Assembly (NCBI RefSeq): GCF_020179835.1
Contig: NZ_JAIUDA010000013.1
Location: 26,137-90,136 of the forward strand
DNA length: 64,000 nucleotides
Reading direction: 5' to 3'
Source: Pantoea sp. alder81
Lineage (GTDB): Bacteria; Pseudomonadota; Gammaproteobacteria; Enterobacterales; Enterobacteriaceae
Shown one piece after another: positions 52,086 through 61,478 of the stretch (positions within the stretch are counted from its first letter, which is position 1; the number at the start of each line of letters is the position of its first letter). The notes beneath the pieces were generated by a model. The model saw only the letters and a program-made list of their open reading frames with translations. It was not told the origin of the DNA and searched no databases. Both the position numbers and the translations under genes were made by a program.

Positions 52086-53381
52086 TTATGCAAGTGATTT
52101 TTTTAATGACTGATTCTTTTTGTTGATCTGAATCGAGAGTGTCAGGATTGCTGAAATTAACAGCATCCCTGCGACACAGTACATCGCGAGAGAAAAGCTT
52201 CCCGTGTTTTCCTTAATCCAGCCAATAATGGCTGGACCTGCAAATCCACCCAGATTACCAATAGAATTGATGGCAGCTAACCCTGCTGCTGCTGCTGGCC
52301 CTTTCAAAAATAGAGAGGGAATACTCCAAAGAGGAGGTTTACAAGACGATATTCCAACACTCGCTATGATGAGAGCTACAAGGGCTAAGGACAGCGAATG
52401 GGCTAAACCAGCGATGAGAAAACCAACGCACGCCAGTAAACAAGCTAAGACAACATGCCAGATTCTTTCGTGGGTTTTATCTGAATGCTTTGCCCATGAA
52501 ATCATTGCCACGATTGATAACGCAGCGGGTACCGCATTGATAAAACCTGTCTGAAGAGTTGTTAAGCCAAATGATTTTAGAAATTGTGGAGACCAGATGT
52601 TGAGCGAGTAAAGTCCTGCTGAAGTGCCAAAATAGACAATCGCCAGAGTGAGCACTCTGACATCGGACAATCCTTTCCAGATGCTGGTTTTTGCCGTCTG
52701 ATCTTTATTACTACTTTCCTTTTCTAACGTGCTAATCAACCAGGAGGTTTGATCCTGACTTAACCAATTGTTCTTTTTCGGGCTGTCATTCAGATAAAAA
52801 AAGGTAAATATACCCAATAAGATGGCCGCAATCGCATCCAGCATGAACATGAGCTGCCATCCTTTCAGTCCGAACGCACCATTAGTACTCAGAATAGCAG
52901 CAGCAAGTGGAGATCCTAGCATGGCAGATATGGGTGCTGCGGCCATGAACAAAGCAATCACCTGTGCACGACGTTTCACAGGAAACCATGTACTGAGATA
53001 GAGTATGATCCCTGAGAAAAATCCCGCCTCTGCAACACCGAGGAGAAAACGAAGGATATAAAATCCAGTGGCAGTTTTCACAAACATCATGAACGCGGCA
53101 ATAATTCCCCAGCTGATCATAATTCTGGCCAACCAAATCCTTGGACCGACTTTCTGTAAGATAATATTAGAGGGTACATCAGTGATAAAGTATCCCACAA
53201 AAAACAAACCAGCTCCCAAACCAAAAACTGAGGAAGTAAATCCTAAATCCTGATTCATGGTTAAAGCTGCGAAGCCTATATTAATACGATCAAAAAAGGC
53301 AATAAAATAAGCAAACATCACAAATGGTACGATTTTTATTGTTATTTTCCTTAGCGTTTCACTTTCAATTTCATCATTCAT
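52086..53381 (-). CDS. MFS transporter, ACS family (tartrate/organic-anion type)
   Basis: 431 residues, 12 helices. Family signature IAFFDRINIGFAALTMNQDLGF in helix 1-2, ILRFLLGVAEAGFFSGIILYLSTWFP in helix 4-5, SSCKPPLWSIPSLFLKGPAAAAGLA in helix 10. Close paralogue of the transporter at 54824-56134, with much lower GC in its codons, which points to separate acquisition rather than recent duplication. Transcribed in the same direction as the Ldh gene downstream. Confidence 0.88.
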   Translation of the reverse strand: MNDEIESETLRKITIKIVPFVMFAYFIAFFDRINIGFAALTMNQDLGFTSSVFGLGAGLFFVGYFITDVPSNIILQKVGPRIWLARIMISWGIIAAFMMFVKTATGFYILRFLLGVAEAGFFSGIILYLSTWFPVKRRAQVIALFMAAAPISAMLGSPLAAAILSTNGAFGLKGWQLMFMLDAIAAILLGIFTFFYLNDSPKKNNWLSQDQTSWLISTLEKESSNKDQTAKTSIWKGLSDVRVLTLAIVYFGTSAGLYSLNIWSPQFLKSFGLTTLQTGFINAVPAALSIVAMISWAKHSDKTHERIWHVVLACLLACVGFLIAGLAHSLSLALVALIIASVGISSCKPPLWSIPSLFLKGPAAAAGLAAINSIGNLGGFAGPAIIGWIKENTGSFSLAMYCVAGMLLISAILTLSIQINKKNQSLKKSLA

Positions 53382-53784
53382 TTTGGTTAGCCTTGTGTTT
53401 GAGTCGGTATCCGTTCATCGGGCCAATACTTACAGCTCACAAAACTATAATAAATAGACTCATCACAATCATTGCCCTTTGGTTATATAAATAAATTAAA
53501 TAATTAAAGGGTGCGGAAATTCATATCAAAATAATTGACATGGATCACCTTAATGGCTCCGTTAACGCTATTTTTACGCCATAAGAAACACTTAATTACA
53601 ATTGAACGCTCTTTTCACAGGGTTAATTTTCACTCTGATTTGTGATCCTCTTCAAGAAAACACCTCCCTATGAAAACATATCGTTTTTTTGAAATTCCAA
53701 ATTGGGGGTTAAATTTTATCCAATGTGGACCGAGCATTTAAGACAATCGTGCACACCGTTACTGCATGATTGTCCGTATCACCT
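53382..53784. other. 400 bp intergenic region with a long hairpin
   Basis: Upstream region of the transporter gene. Near the LysR stop it has GACAATCGTGCA (53742-53753) and TGCATGATTGTC (53763-53774), a 12-base inverted repeat with one mismatch and a 9-base loop. This could be a terminator-like structure for the LysR transcript, though no T-run follows. No coding sequence. Confidence 0.45.
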
Positions 53785-54693
53785 TCAAAGTTTTTCAGTG
53801 AGTTCGCGTTTGTTATCATTGAGTAACTTTAACATTTCTCGCAGGTAATCATCTTCATTGCCTTTCTGCCAGGCAATACTTAATGGTAATCCTTTGATAC
53901 TTTCATCGAGCGTTAACTCTATGTAACTCACGTTCTCACTATTTATATTTCGATAGGAGGATGGAACAACAGCCAAACCTAATCCTGCGGCAACCAGACT
54001 CAGAATGGTTTGTTTTTCTTCTGCAAACTGAGCAACATGCGGACTTAACCCGGAGTATTTGAAGATACTCATGGTTAACTCATGGCTATGAGGACGTGTG
54101 CGACGGTCGGGTATAATCATCGCTTCATTTTTAATATCATCGACTGATACACGCCCTCTCCCAGCCAGGGCGTGATGCATAGGCACAGCTAAAACACAGC
54201 TCTCTCGGGTAATGAATCGAACATTAATCGAAGCATCAATAACTTGTGGCGCCCGAAAAAAAATCATATCCAACCAACCGGATTTTAATTTTGGGATCAA
54301 GTTGATTGTTTTATCTTCAATAATATGGATGTCGCAATTGGGATGTAAAGGCACAAACATATTCAATAGAGCCGGAACTAAGCCATGCGCAGCCGTATCA
54401 ATCGCACCGATTCTCAATGTACGGCGCTCATTTTTCAAACCACCCTTAAAACGTATCGTCAGTGCATCAAACTGATCGATTAATTTGCTCGCCTCGTCAA
54501 AAAAGATTGCCCCTTCCGATGTTAATGAAACATTCCGGGTCGAACGGTTCAAAAGACGGACACCGAGGTCCTCTTCAAGCAAACGAATGAAGCGAGAAAG
54601 TGACGCAGGCATCATTTCCATTCTTTGGGCAGCTCGCCCGAAATGTAACTCTTTGCCTACGGCTACAAAGCAACGCAGTTGATTTATATCCAA
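53785..54693 (-). CDS. LysR-family regulator (TtuA-like position)
   Basis: 302 residues. N-terminal helix-turn-helix (LRCFVAVGKELHFGRAAQRMEMMPASLSRFIRLLEEDLGVRLLNR) and LysR effector domain. Divergent from the TtuB-like transporter, with an ATGCA-AAAC-TGCAT dyad between them. In Agrobacterium vitis the ttu genes are controlled by an adjacent LysR protein, TtuA; the arrangement here is the same, so an inducer such as tartrate is plausible. Confidence 0.9.
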   Translation of the reverse strand: MDINQLRCFVAVGKELHFGRAAQRMEMMPASLSRFIRLLEEDLGVRLLNRSTRNVSLTSEGAIFFDEASKLIDQFDALTIRFKGGLKNERRTLRIGAIDTAAHGLVPALLNMFVPLHPNCDIHIIEDKTINLIPKLKSGWLDMIFFRAPQVIDASINVRFITRESCVLAVPMHHALAGRGRVSVDDIKNEAMIIPDRRTRPHSHELTMSIFKYSGLSPHVAQFAEEKQTILSLVAAGLGLAVVPSSYRNINSENVSYIELTLDESIKGLPLSIAWQKGNEDDYLREMLKLLNDNKRELTEKL

Positions 54694-54753
54694 ATTTTCC
54701 TCGCCGAACCTTTATTTAAATATTTTATATAATCCAGTCTTAATGATCTGGCA

Positions 54754-54767
54754 ATGCAAAACTGCAT
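54754..54767. promoter_or_regulatory. LysR-type binding dyad
   Basis: ATGCA-AAAC-TGCAT, a perfect 5-4-5 inverted repeat containing the T-N11-A spacing expected for LysR regulators, 57 bases from the transporter ATG and 61 from the LysR ATG, in the divergent promoter region. Confidence 0.6.
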
Positions 54768-54823
54768 ACTGAACTTGATTACAAAAAAATAATACCCCCC
54801 TACATAAATTGGAGCACTTAAAT

Positions 54824-56134
54824 ATGAACAATCACCTTGAAAAAAGGGTGATGCGTAAAGTCACACTGCGCATTGTGCCCTTCATCATGCTGCTCTACTT
54901 CATCGCATTTCTTGATCGCGTCAACATTGGATTTGCCGCGTTAACTATGAACGAGGATTTAGGTTTTTCACCAACCGTATTTGGATTTGGTGCTGGAATC
55001 TTTTTTCTTGGCTATTTTCTCTTTGAAGTACCGTCTAACCTCATCTTACATAAGGTAGGCGCACGCATCTGGATTGCCCGCGTCATGATTTCCTGGGGCC
55101 TTGTTTCCGGATGTATGGCATTTGTACAAGGCACCCAAAGTTTCTATATCCTGCGTTTTTTACTTGGTGTAGCCGAAGCCGGCTTTTTCCCGGGCATTAT
55201 TCTTTATCTCAGCTACTGGTTTCCAGCTAAAAAACGAGCACAAGTTACCGCCATTTTTATGGCTGCAGCGCCACTGTCCACAGCATTGGGTTCACCTATC
55301 TCAGCGGCCTTATTAGAGATGCATGGGCTGATGGGTTATGCCGGCTGGCAATGGATGTTTGTTCTGGAAGCCATTCCTGCGATTGTATTTGGCATCGTCG
55401 TGCTGTTTTTCCTCACTGACCGTCCGGCAAAAGCTAAGTGGCTGACTGCCGAAGAGCGTGAATGGCTGCAGAACACAATGCATGCTGAAGAACAGGCTCG
55501 CGCCTCAAACAACAGTCACAGCAGCGCGTGGCGTGGTTTAGCTGATAAACGTGTTCTGGCACTGGCTCTCGTTTACTTTGGTACCTCTGCGGGGTTGTAC
55601 ACCCTTGGTATCTGGTCACCTCAAATTATTCATAGTTTTGGCGCCTCTTCATTAGAAATTGGTTTCCTTAATGCATTCCCCGCTGTGATCGGTGTCATTG
55701 CCATGATTATGTGGGCTCGCCATTCAGACCGCAAAAATGAGCGTAGTTGGCATGTCATCAGTGCCTGTTTACTTGCAGCTGCCGGACTGATTTTTGCTGG
55801 AAATGTCAGCACCTTGTTTGCCGTCATTATTGCCCTGACATTGGTCACCGTCGGGATCAGCGCGTCGAAACCCCCGTTATGGAGCATGCCAACACTCTTC
55901 CTGAGTGGCCCCGCAGCAGCGGCAGGCATCGCCACCATCAATTCAATAGGCAATCTTGGCGGTTTTGTCGGTCCGATGATGATCGGCGTCATCCGTCAGC
56001 AAACGGGTAGTTATACCTGGGGGCTTTATTTCGTCGCCGGTTTACTGGCCATATCGGCTTTAGTTGTTCTCATTCTGTCAGCACAGGCTAATAAAGCTCG
56101 CCCAGCAGAAGTTCCTAATCCTCATACACACTGA
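54824..56134 (+). CDS. ttuB: MFS transporter, ACS family (TtuB-like tartrate transporter)
   Basis: 436 residues from ATG 54824 (GGAG upstream; an earlier TTG is unlikely). Twelve helices with IAFLDRVNIGFAALTMNEDLGF, ILRFLLGVAEAGFFPGIILYLSYWFPAKKRAQ and SKPPLWSMPTLFLSGPAAAAGIATINSIGNLGGF. First gene of the unit with the dehydrogenase and reductase that follow, 20 bases before the next ATG, matching the ttuBCD order. Imports a dicarboxylate such as tartrate, by analogy. Confidence 0.85.
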   Translation: MNNHLEKRVMRKVTLRIVPFIMLLYFIAFLDRVNIGFAALTMNEDLGFSPTVFGFGAGIFFLGYFLFEVPSNLILHKVGARIWIARVMISWGLVSGCMAFVQGTQSFYILRFLLGVAEAGFFPGIILYLSYWFPAKKRAQVTAIFMAAAPLSTALGSPISAALLEMHGLMGYAGWQWMFVLEAIPAIVFGIVVLFFLTDRPAKAKWLTAEEREWLQNTMHAEEQARASNNSHSSAWRGLADKRVLALALVYFGTSAGLYTLGIWSPQIIHSFGASSLEIGFLNAFPAVIGVIAMIMWARHSDRKNERSWHVISACLLAAAGLIFAGNVSTLFAVIIALTLVTVGISASKPPLWSMPTLFLSGPAAAAGIATINSIGNLGGFVGPMMIGVIRQQTGSYTWGLYFVAGLLAISALVVLILSAQANKARPAEVPNPHTH

Positions 56135-56154
56135 TATTAATCTGGAGAAATAAT

Positions 56155-57243
56155 ATGCGTAACTATTCAATTGCAGCTATCCCGGCAGATGGCATTGGTC
56201 CGGAAGTCATTTCAGCCGGTGTCGAAGTCTTACATGCACTTGAGCGTCAAAATCCTAATTTGAAATTTGACGTTGAAACATTTGATTGGGGTTCTGATTA
56301 CTACAAGCAACACGGCGTCATGATGCCAGAGGATGGACTCGAAACGCTGAAGAAATTCGATGCCATCTACTTCGGGGCGGTGGGTGCGCCGGATGTGCCA
56401 GACCACATCACCTTATGGGGATTGCGTCTTCCAATCTGCCAGGGTTTCGATCAGTACGCCAACGTGCGCCCAACGAAAATTCTTCCTGGTGTAACTTCAC
56501 CGCTGCGCGGCCGTGGTCCAGGCGACCTCGACTGGGTTATCGTACGTGAAAACTCTGAAGGCGAATACTCAGGAAATGGTGGTCGTGCGCATAGAGGTTT
56601 ACCTGAAGAAGTGGGTACAGAAGTGGCTATCTTCACCCGTGTAGGTGTCACCCGTATCATGCGTTACGCATTTAAACTGGCTCAATCACGCCCACGCAAG
56701 CTACTGACTGTAGTAACAAAATCTAACGCACAGCGTCACGGGATGGTGATGTGGGATGAGATTGCAGCTGAAGTGGCTAAAGAGTTCCCGGATGTGACCT
56801 GGGACAAAATGCTGGTTGATGCCATGACTCACAGAATGACACTCCACCCTCAAAGCCTGGATACGATTGTCGCCACCAACCTGCATGCCGATATCCTGTC
56901 AGATTTGGCGGGTGCACTGGCGGGTAGCCTTGGTGTAGCGCCTACAGCCAATATTGATCCTGAACAGCGCTTCCCTTCTATGTTTGAACCTATTCACGGT
57001 TCAGCATTTGATATCACAGGTAAAGGTATTGCTAACCCAATAGCGACTTTCTGGACAGCCGTGCAAATGCTGGAGCATCTTGGCGAGCACGAAGCCGCAG
57101 CCTTGATCATGGAAGGTATTGAATATGTTTGTACCAAAGGGATCCTCACTCCAGACGTTGGCGGCAGTGCCAAAACGGCTGATGTGACTCAAGCGGTGGT
57201 TCAATTTATTGAGTCTAAAGCGACCGTAGCTGAGACTGCTTAA
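56155..57243 (+). CDS. ttuC: Tartrate/D-malate dehydrogenase (TtuC/DmlA-like)
   Basis: 362 residues, isocitrate/isopropylmalate dehydrogenase fold. IPADGIGPEVI at the N-terminus, RENSEGEYSGNGGR (substrate-binding Arg), and VDAMTHRMTLHPQSLDTIVATNLHADILSDLAGALAGSLG with the metal-binding Asp residues. NAD- and divalent-metal-dependent oxidation or decarboxylation of tartrate or D-malate in the cytoplasm. Its TAA stop shares a base with the next start. Confidence 0.9.
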   Translation: MRNYSIAAIPADGIGPEVISAGVEVLHALERQNPNLKFDVETFDWGSDYYKQHGVMMPEDGLETLKKFDAIYFGAVGAPDVPDHITLWGLRLPICQGFDQYANVRPTKILPGVTSPLRGRGPGDLDWVIVRENSEGEYSGNGGRAHRGLPEEVGTEVAIFTRVGVTRIMRYAFKLAQSRPRKLLTVVTKSNAQRHGMVMWDEIAAEVAKEFPDVTWDKMLVDAMTHRMTLHPQSLDTIVATNLHADILSDLAGALAGSLGVAPTANIDPEQRFPSMFEPIHGSAFDITGKGIANPIATFWTAVQMLEHLGEHEAAALIMEGIEYVCTKGILTPDVGGSAKTADVTQAVVQFIESKATVAETA

Positions 57244-58505
57244 TGATGAAGAATGAACAGGCCGCAGAAATTCTGCAGGATATTTTTCAGCAGGCTGTAG
57301 ACAGTGCCCGTCCTGGGCCTGTCATTCCCCTCGCCTTGCCGGACAAACCTAAGGGTCGCTGTATCGTAATTGGTGCCGGTAAAGCTTCTGCCGCTATGGC
57401 CGCGGCAGTAGACACCGCCTGGCCTGATGTTGATGTTAGTGGGGTCGTGGTGACGCGTTATGGTCACGCCACCCCTGCAGGGCGCATTCGTATTCTGGAA
57501 GCGGCTCACCCCGTATCGGATGCAATGAGTGAAACAGCGGCCATGCTTATTGTTGAAACATTGCGGGGGTTAACGTCAGATGATCTGGTACTGGCATTAA
57601 TCTCTGGAGGCGGCTCAGCGTTGATGGCACTTCCTGCACCTGGGATAACCCTCGCAGATAAGCAAGCCATCACCCGGGCTTTGTTACATAGCGGCGCCAA
57701 TATTAAAGAGATGAATTTGGTGCGGCGCCATCTTTCCGCAGTTAAAGGCGGAAAGCTGGCGGCGTTGGCGCAACCAGCCCGAGTCGTTTCATTAATCATT
57801 AGTGATGTACCGGGTGATAATCCAACGGATGTCGCATCTGGGCCTACGGTTGCCGATAACAGTATGCCAGGTGATGCGCTCAAAGTGCTTGAGCGCTATG
57901 GCATACCTGTCTCAGAGCCGGTCCGTTATGTGTTGACGCGCCCTCCAGCGACACCGATGACATTATGGAACACCGAAACGAAACTGATCGCCACACCAGG
58001 AATGGCGCTTGAGGCTGCTGCTGCTGCTGCCCAGCGTCTTGGCTACACGCCTATGATTTTAGGTGATGCCATAGAGGGGGAAAGTCGTGAAGCTGCCATT
58101 GTGATGGCAGGCATCGCTAAATCCGTAAAACAATATGGCCATCCTCTTAAAGGGCCGGCAGTTCTGCTTTCAGGAGGTGAAACGACGGTTACCGTTACTG
58201 ACGGCAAAGCTGGAAAGGGAGGGAGAAACACAGAATTCCTTTTGAGCCTGGCTTGCGCGCTGAAGGGGGAAAGCCGAATTTGGGCGATTGCCGGTGACAG
58301 TGATGGTATTGATGGCACTGAAGATGCCGCAGGGGCGATTGTCTATCCTGATACACTCGCGCGAGGAAAGTTGAACGGTCTTAACGCAGCAGATTATTTG
58401 GATAACCACGACAGTTATAGCTATTTTCATTCTCTGGGAGATTTGTTAATGACGGGTCCAACATTAACCAATGTCAATGATATTCGCGCCATTCTCATAG
58501 ATTGA
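57243..58505 (+). CDS. ttuD: Hydroxypyruvate reductase / glycerate 2-kinase (TtuD-like, MOFRL family)
   Basis: 420 residues; ATG at 57243 or 57246. N-terminal GckA domain with GAGKASAAMAAAV and LALISGGGSALMALP, and C-terminal MOFRL domain GGRNTEFLLSLACALK ... AIAGDSDGIDGTEDAAGAI. Originally named hydroxypyruvate reductase (TtuD); biochemically studied relatives are glycerate 2-kinases. It passes the product of tartrate breakdown into glycolysis. Last gene of the unit. Confidence 0.88.
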   Translation: MMKNEQAAEILQDIFQQAVDSARPGPVIPLALPDKPKGRCIVIGAGKASAAMAAAVDTAWPDVDVSGVVVTRYGHATPAGRIRILEAAHPVSDAMSETAAMLIVETLRGLTSDDLVLALISGGGSALMALPAPGITLADKQAITRALLHSGANIKEMNLVRRHLSAVKGGKLAALAQPARVVSLIISDVPGDNPTDVASGPTVADNSMPGDALKVLERYGIPVSEPVRYVLTRPPATPMTLWNTETKLIATPGMALEAAAAAAQRLGYTPMILGDAIEGESREAAIVMAGIAKSVKQYGHPLKGPAVLLSGGETTVTVTDGKAGKGGRNTEFLLSLACALKGESRIWAIAGDSDGIDGTEDAAGAIVYPDTLARGKLNGLNAADYLDNHDSYSYFHSLGDLLMTGPTLTNVNDIRAILID

Positions 58506-58951
58506 AATCATACTCTTCCGAGAAATCGGAAGAGTAGTTTCCCCTCCCTGTAAAATTAATTCCTTTATTCGTTAATATTTTTATTACATTAATACGAGTG
58601 CATCTTATACAAAGTTATGTCGTAACACTTTCAAATCGTGAATCAATGTTACCGTATTACTTTAATCGATCATTAATGCATTGAATAATAAGAAGTTTAC
58701 CTCAACGCCATTATTTAACTAGTTTATATAATAAATGCGTAATGATTCCCTGCAAAAGATATGCATACTATGCGCCGTTACAAAACACTAACATTATGAT
58801 AAGGGTCATTATCATTATTAACGATTGTATGACGGCCGAGGGATTTCTCTTTAATGAATGTAGTAGGTTTTAACTAGTTCACAAGGTATACCGGAAAAAA
58901 CACCAGGGATTTACCTAATTAACAACAGAATAATGAGAAACTGGTAGTATT
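58506..58951. other. 445 bp intergenic region
   Basis: It begins with the terminator listed next; the rest is AT-rich upstream DNA of the gluconate dehydrogenase operon. Around 58805-58823 CATTATCATTATTA resembles two Fur hexamers (13 of 19 consensus positions), a weak match. Confidence 0.45.
58512..58540 (+). terminator. Terminator of the ttu unit
   Basis: ACTCTTCCGA and TCGGAAGAGT pair over 10 bases around a GAAA tetraloop, 6 bases after the stop, followed by AGTTT. Confidence 0.7.
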
Positions 58952-59680
58952 ATGGCAAACGAATCATGTCGTATAGGAAGGCGGCCTTTTATCATAGGCT
59001 CGTTAATTGGTATTGCATCACTTAGCATGAAAGGAGGCGTCAAGAGCGTCTTTGCCGCTGTTCCTGATCATGCATCCGAGTTAAATAATTATCAGCCTGA
59101 ATTTTTTTCTGCCATCGAGTGGGAATTTATCATGGCGGCATGCGATCGATTGATTCCCTCCGATCATGAAGGTCCTGGTGCACTGGATGCGCATGTGCCC
59201 ATTTTTATTGACAAGCAAATGCTGACTTCTTATGGCAAAGGTAATGATTGGTATATGGATGGACCTTTTGACAGCCATGCCAGTCATTTATTCGGATACC
59301 AGATGCCATTTCCCTTACGGGTGCTGTATCAAAAAGGCATCGCTTTGACCAACAAATACACGCGTTTCAAATACAACCAGGATTTCTGTAATTTACCAGG
59401 TAAGGTCAGAGATGCCGTTTTAACAGACCTGCAAAAGAACGTTGTGGATTTTGAGCAGTTTGGCGAAGCTGATTTAAATGCCGGCTACTTTTTTACACGT
59501 TTACTGGAAAACACTAAAGAAGGTTATCTTGCCGATCCTCAATATGGTGGCAATAAAAATATGGCTGCCTGGGTGATGATTAACTTCCCTGGTGCACGAG
59601 CCAGTTATCCACAATGGATAAAAATTCATAATATTAAATACCCTCTTGGTCCCGTATCACTGAGTGGCGAACAAGCCTGA
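58952..59680 (+). CDS. Gluconate 2-dehydrogenase small subunit (subunit 3)
   Basis: 242 residues. Twin-arginine-like signal (GRRPFIIGSLIGIASLSM) fits the known export of this subunit with its FAD partner. Contains FSAIEWEFIMAACDRLIPSDHEGPGALDAHVP, the conserved start of the domain. Part of the membrane-bound periplasmic complex that oxidises gluconate to 2-ketogluconate and passes electrons to quinone through the cytochrome subunit. First of three genes, 18 bases before the next. Confidence 0.9.
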   Translation: MANESCRIGRRPFIIGSLIGIASLSMKGGVKSVFAAVPDHASELNNYQPEFFSAIEWEFIMAACDRLIPSDHEGPGALDAHVPIFIDKQMLTSYGKGNDWYMDGPFDSHASHLFGYQMPFPLRVLYQKGIALTNKYTRFKYNQDFCNLPGKVRDAVLTDLQKNVVDFEQFGEADLNAGYFFTRLLENTKEGYLADPQYGGNKNMAAWVMINFPGARASYPQWIKIHNIKYPLGPVSLSGEQA

Positions 59681-59698
59681 TTCTTTCCGGAAAAAAAA

Positions 59699-61468
59699 AT
59701 GAAAAAGAGCAATGATCCTGTCGATGTTATCATCGTGGGCTTGGGATGGGCTGGCTCAATTATGGGTATTGAGTTGGCACAGGCTGGACTGAAAGTACGC
59801 GCACTTGAACGTGGTGAAGATCGTCTTAATAGCGATTACGCCTATCCTAAGCCTGCTGATGAATTAGCCTTCACTAAACGTCACAAGATAATGCAAAGCC
59901 CGCATGATGCGGCCTTCACCGTTCGTCATAATGCTTCCGAAACTGCATTGCCTATGCGTGAACTGGGTGCATTTCGCTTGGGTGACGGCGTGGGTGGCGC
60001 CGGGCTTCACTGGACCGGGATGATCACTCGCCCGTCGCCTGTTGACCTTAAGATGAAAACCTATGCAGACGAACATTTCACGCGCAAAGAATTAGACGAA
60101 GAACTGCGTATTTCAGATTTCCCAGTCAGCTGGGAAGAGATTGAACCCCATATGGATTTCTTTGATAAGGTGTGTGGTTCATCAGGTGAAACGGGCAACT
60201 TACGTGGTGTCATTCAGCAATCAGGCGACCCTTTTGAAGGCGCGCGTTCTAATCCGTTCCCTAATAAACCGCTGGAAGATAGCCTCAACGCCACCATGTT
60301 CCGCAAAGCGACTGAGGAGATGGGCTATCATCCTTATTCGATGCCTTCTGCAGCCGTTTCTGTGCCCTATACCAATCCTTATGGTCAGCAGATTGCTCCC
60401 TGTAACTACTGCGGATTCTGTCAGTTCTATTCCTGTCTGAATTATTCAAAAGCTTCTCCACAGACAGCGATACTTGATCGACTCAAGCAGTTTAGCAACT
60501 TCGATTACAAGACCCGCGCCAATGTGATTCGGGTGGAAAAGCATGCGGATGGAAAAACCGCTACCGGCGTCACCTATATTGATGAAAATGGCGACGAAAT
60601 CTTCCAGCCGGCCAGCATCGTCATCCTGTCAACATTTGGGCTGAATAATGTCCGTTTAATGCTTAATTCGTCTATTGGGCAGCCCTATAACCCCATTACT
60701 GAAGAGGGGGTGATTGGTCGTAATTACACCCATCAATATGGTGGCGGCTTCACCTTATTCTTCGATAACCTTGAATTCAATCCGTTTGCTACGGCAGGGC
60801 CCACCGGCACCGTTATTAGTGATCTGGGTACCGGGAATATTGAAACGGCTTCACTCGGCTTTATTGGTGGTGCAAAAATCTACAGTTCGCAACCTACCGG
60901 AACTCCGATGGCAGCACCCGTGAAAAAAGCTGCGCCATCATGGGGTAGTGGCTGGAAAAAAGGATTAAAAGAGAGTTATGGGCACTCGATGGGCGTCAAA
61001 CTCGAAGCCAGTAATATGGCGACCCGTGGAAATTATCTCGACCTTGATCCTGTTTATAAGGACCGCTTTGGCATGCCATTACTGCGCGTGACTTATGACT
61101 ATGTGCAAAATGATTTGCGCATGCTGCAATATTTGAAGGAAAAAATGGAGGCGATTACTAAACACCTCAACCCTACCGAGTATTCGCACAATATTTTGAA
61201 AATGGATAGCCATTTCGCCAGCTCACCCAATTATGTCAATACGCATAATGCCGGAGGAGCCATCATGGGAGACAACCCGCGTACATCGGCTTTAAATCGT
61301 TATCTGCAAAGCTGGGACGTACATAATTTGTTTGTTATGGGTGCAAATGCCTTCCCGCAAAACTTCTATGCGAACCCTTCAGCCATGGTTGCAGGATTGG
61401 CTTACTGGTCAGCTAAAGCTATCCGCGAACAATACCTGAACAATCCCGGCCCACTGGTACAGGCCTAA
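59699..61468 (+). CDS. Gluconate 2-dehydrogenase FAD subunit (GMC oxidoreductase)
   Basis: 589 residues. FAD-binding VIIVGLGWAGSIMGIELAQAG at the N-terminus, RLGDGVGGAGLHWTGM, the CNYCGFC Cys motif around residue 240, and the C-terminal HNAGGAIMGDNPRTSALNRYLQSWDVHNLFVMGANAFPQN with the GMC catalytic His/Asn. The large subunit that carries out substrate oxidation in the periplasm. Confidence 0.92.
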   Translation: MKKSNDPVDVIIVGLGWAGSIMGIELAQAGLKVRALERGEDRLNSDYAYPKPADELAFTKRHKIMQSPHDAAFTVRHNASETALPMRELGAFRLGDGVGGAGLHWTGMITRPSPVDLKMKTYADEHFTRKELDEELRISDFPVSWEEIEPHMDFFDKVCGSSGETGNLRGVIQQSGDPFEGARSNPFPNKPLEDSLNATMFRKATEEMGYHPYSMPSAAVSVPYTNPYGQQIAPCNYCGFCQFYSCLNYSKASPQTAILDRLKQFSNFDYKTRANVIRVEKHADGKTATGVTYIDENGDEIFQPASIVILSTFGLNNVRLMLNSSIGQPYNPITEEGVIGRNYTHQYGGGFTLFFDNLEFNPFATAGPTGTVISDLGTGNIETASLGFIGGAKIYSSQPTGTPMAAPVKKAAPSWGSGWKKGLKESYGHSMGVKLEASNMATRGNYLDLDPVYKDRFGMPLLRVTYDYVQNDLRMLQYLKEKMEAITKHLNPTEYSHNILKMDSHFASSPNYVNTHNAGGAIMGDNPRTSALNRYLQSWDVHNLFVMGANAFPQNFYANPSAMVAGLAYWSAKAIREQYLNNPGPLVQA

Positions 61469-61478
61469 GGTGATAACC

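Noticed and set aside
58801..58823. Fur box upstream of gluconate dehydrogenase
   Set aside because: Only about 13 of 19 consensus positions match in very AT-rich DNA; too weak to list as a site.
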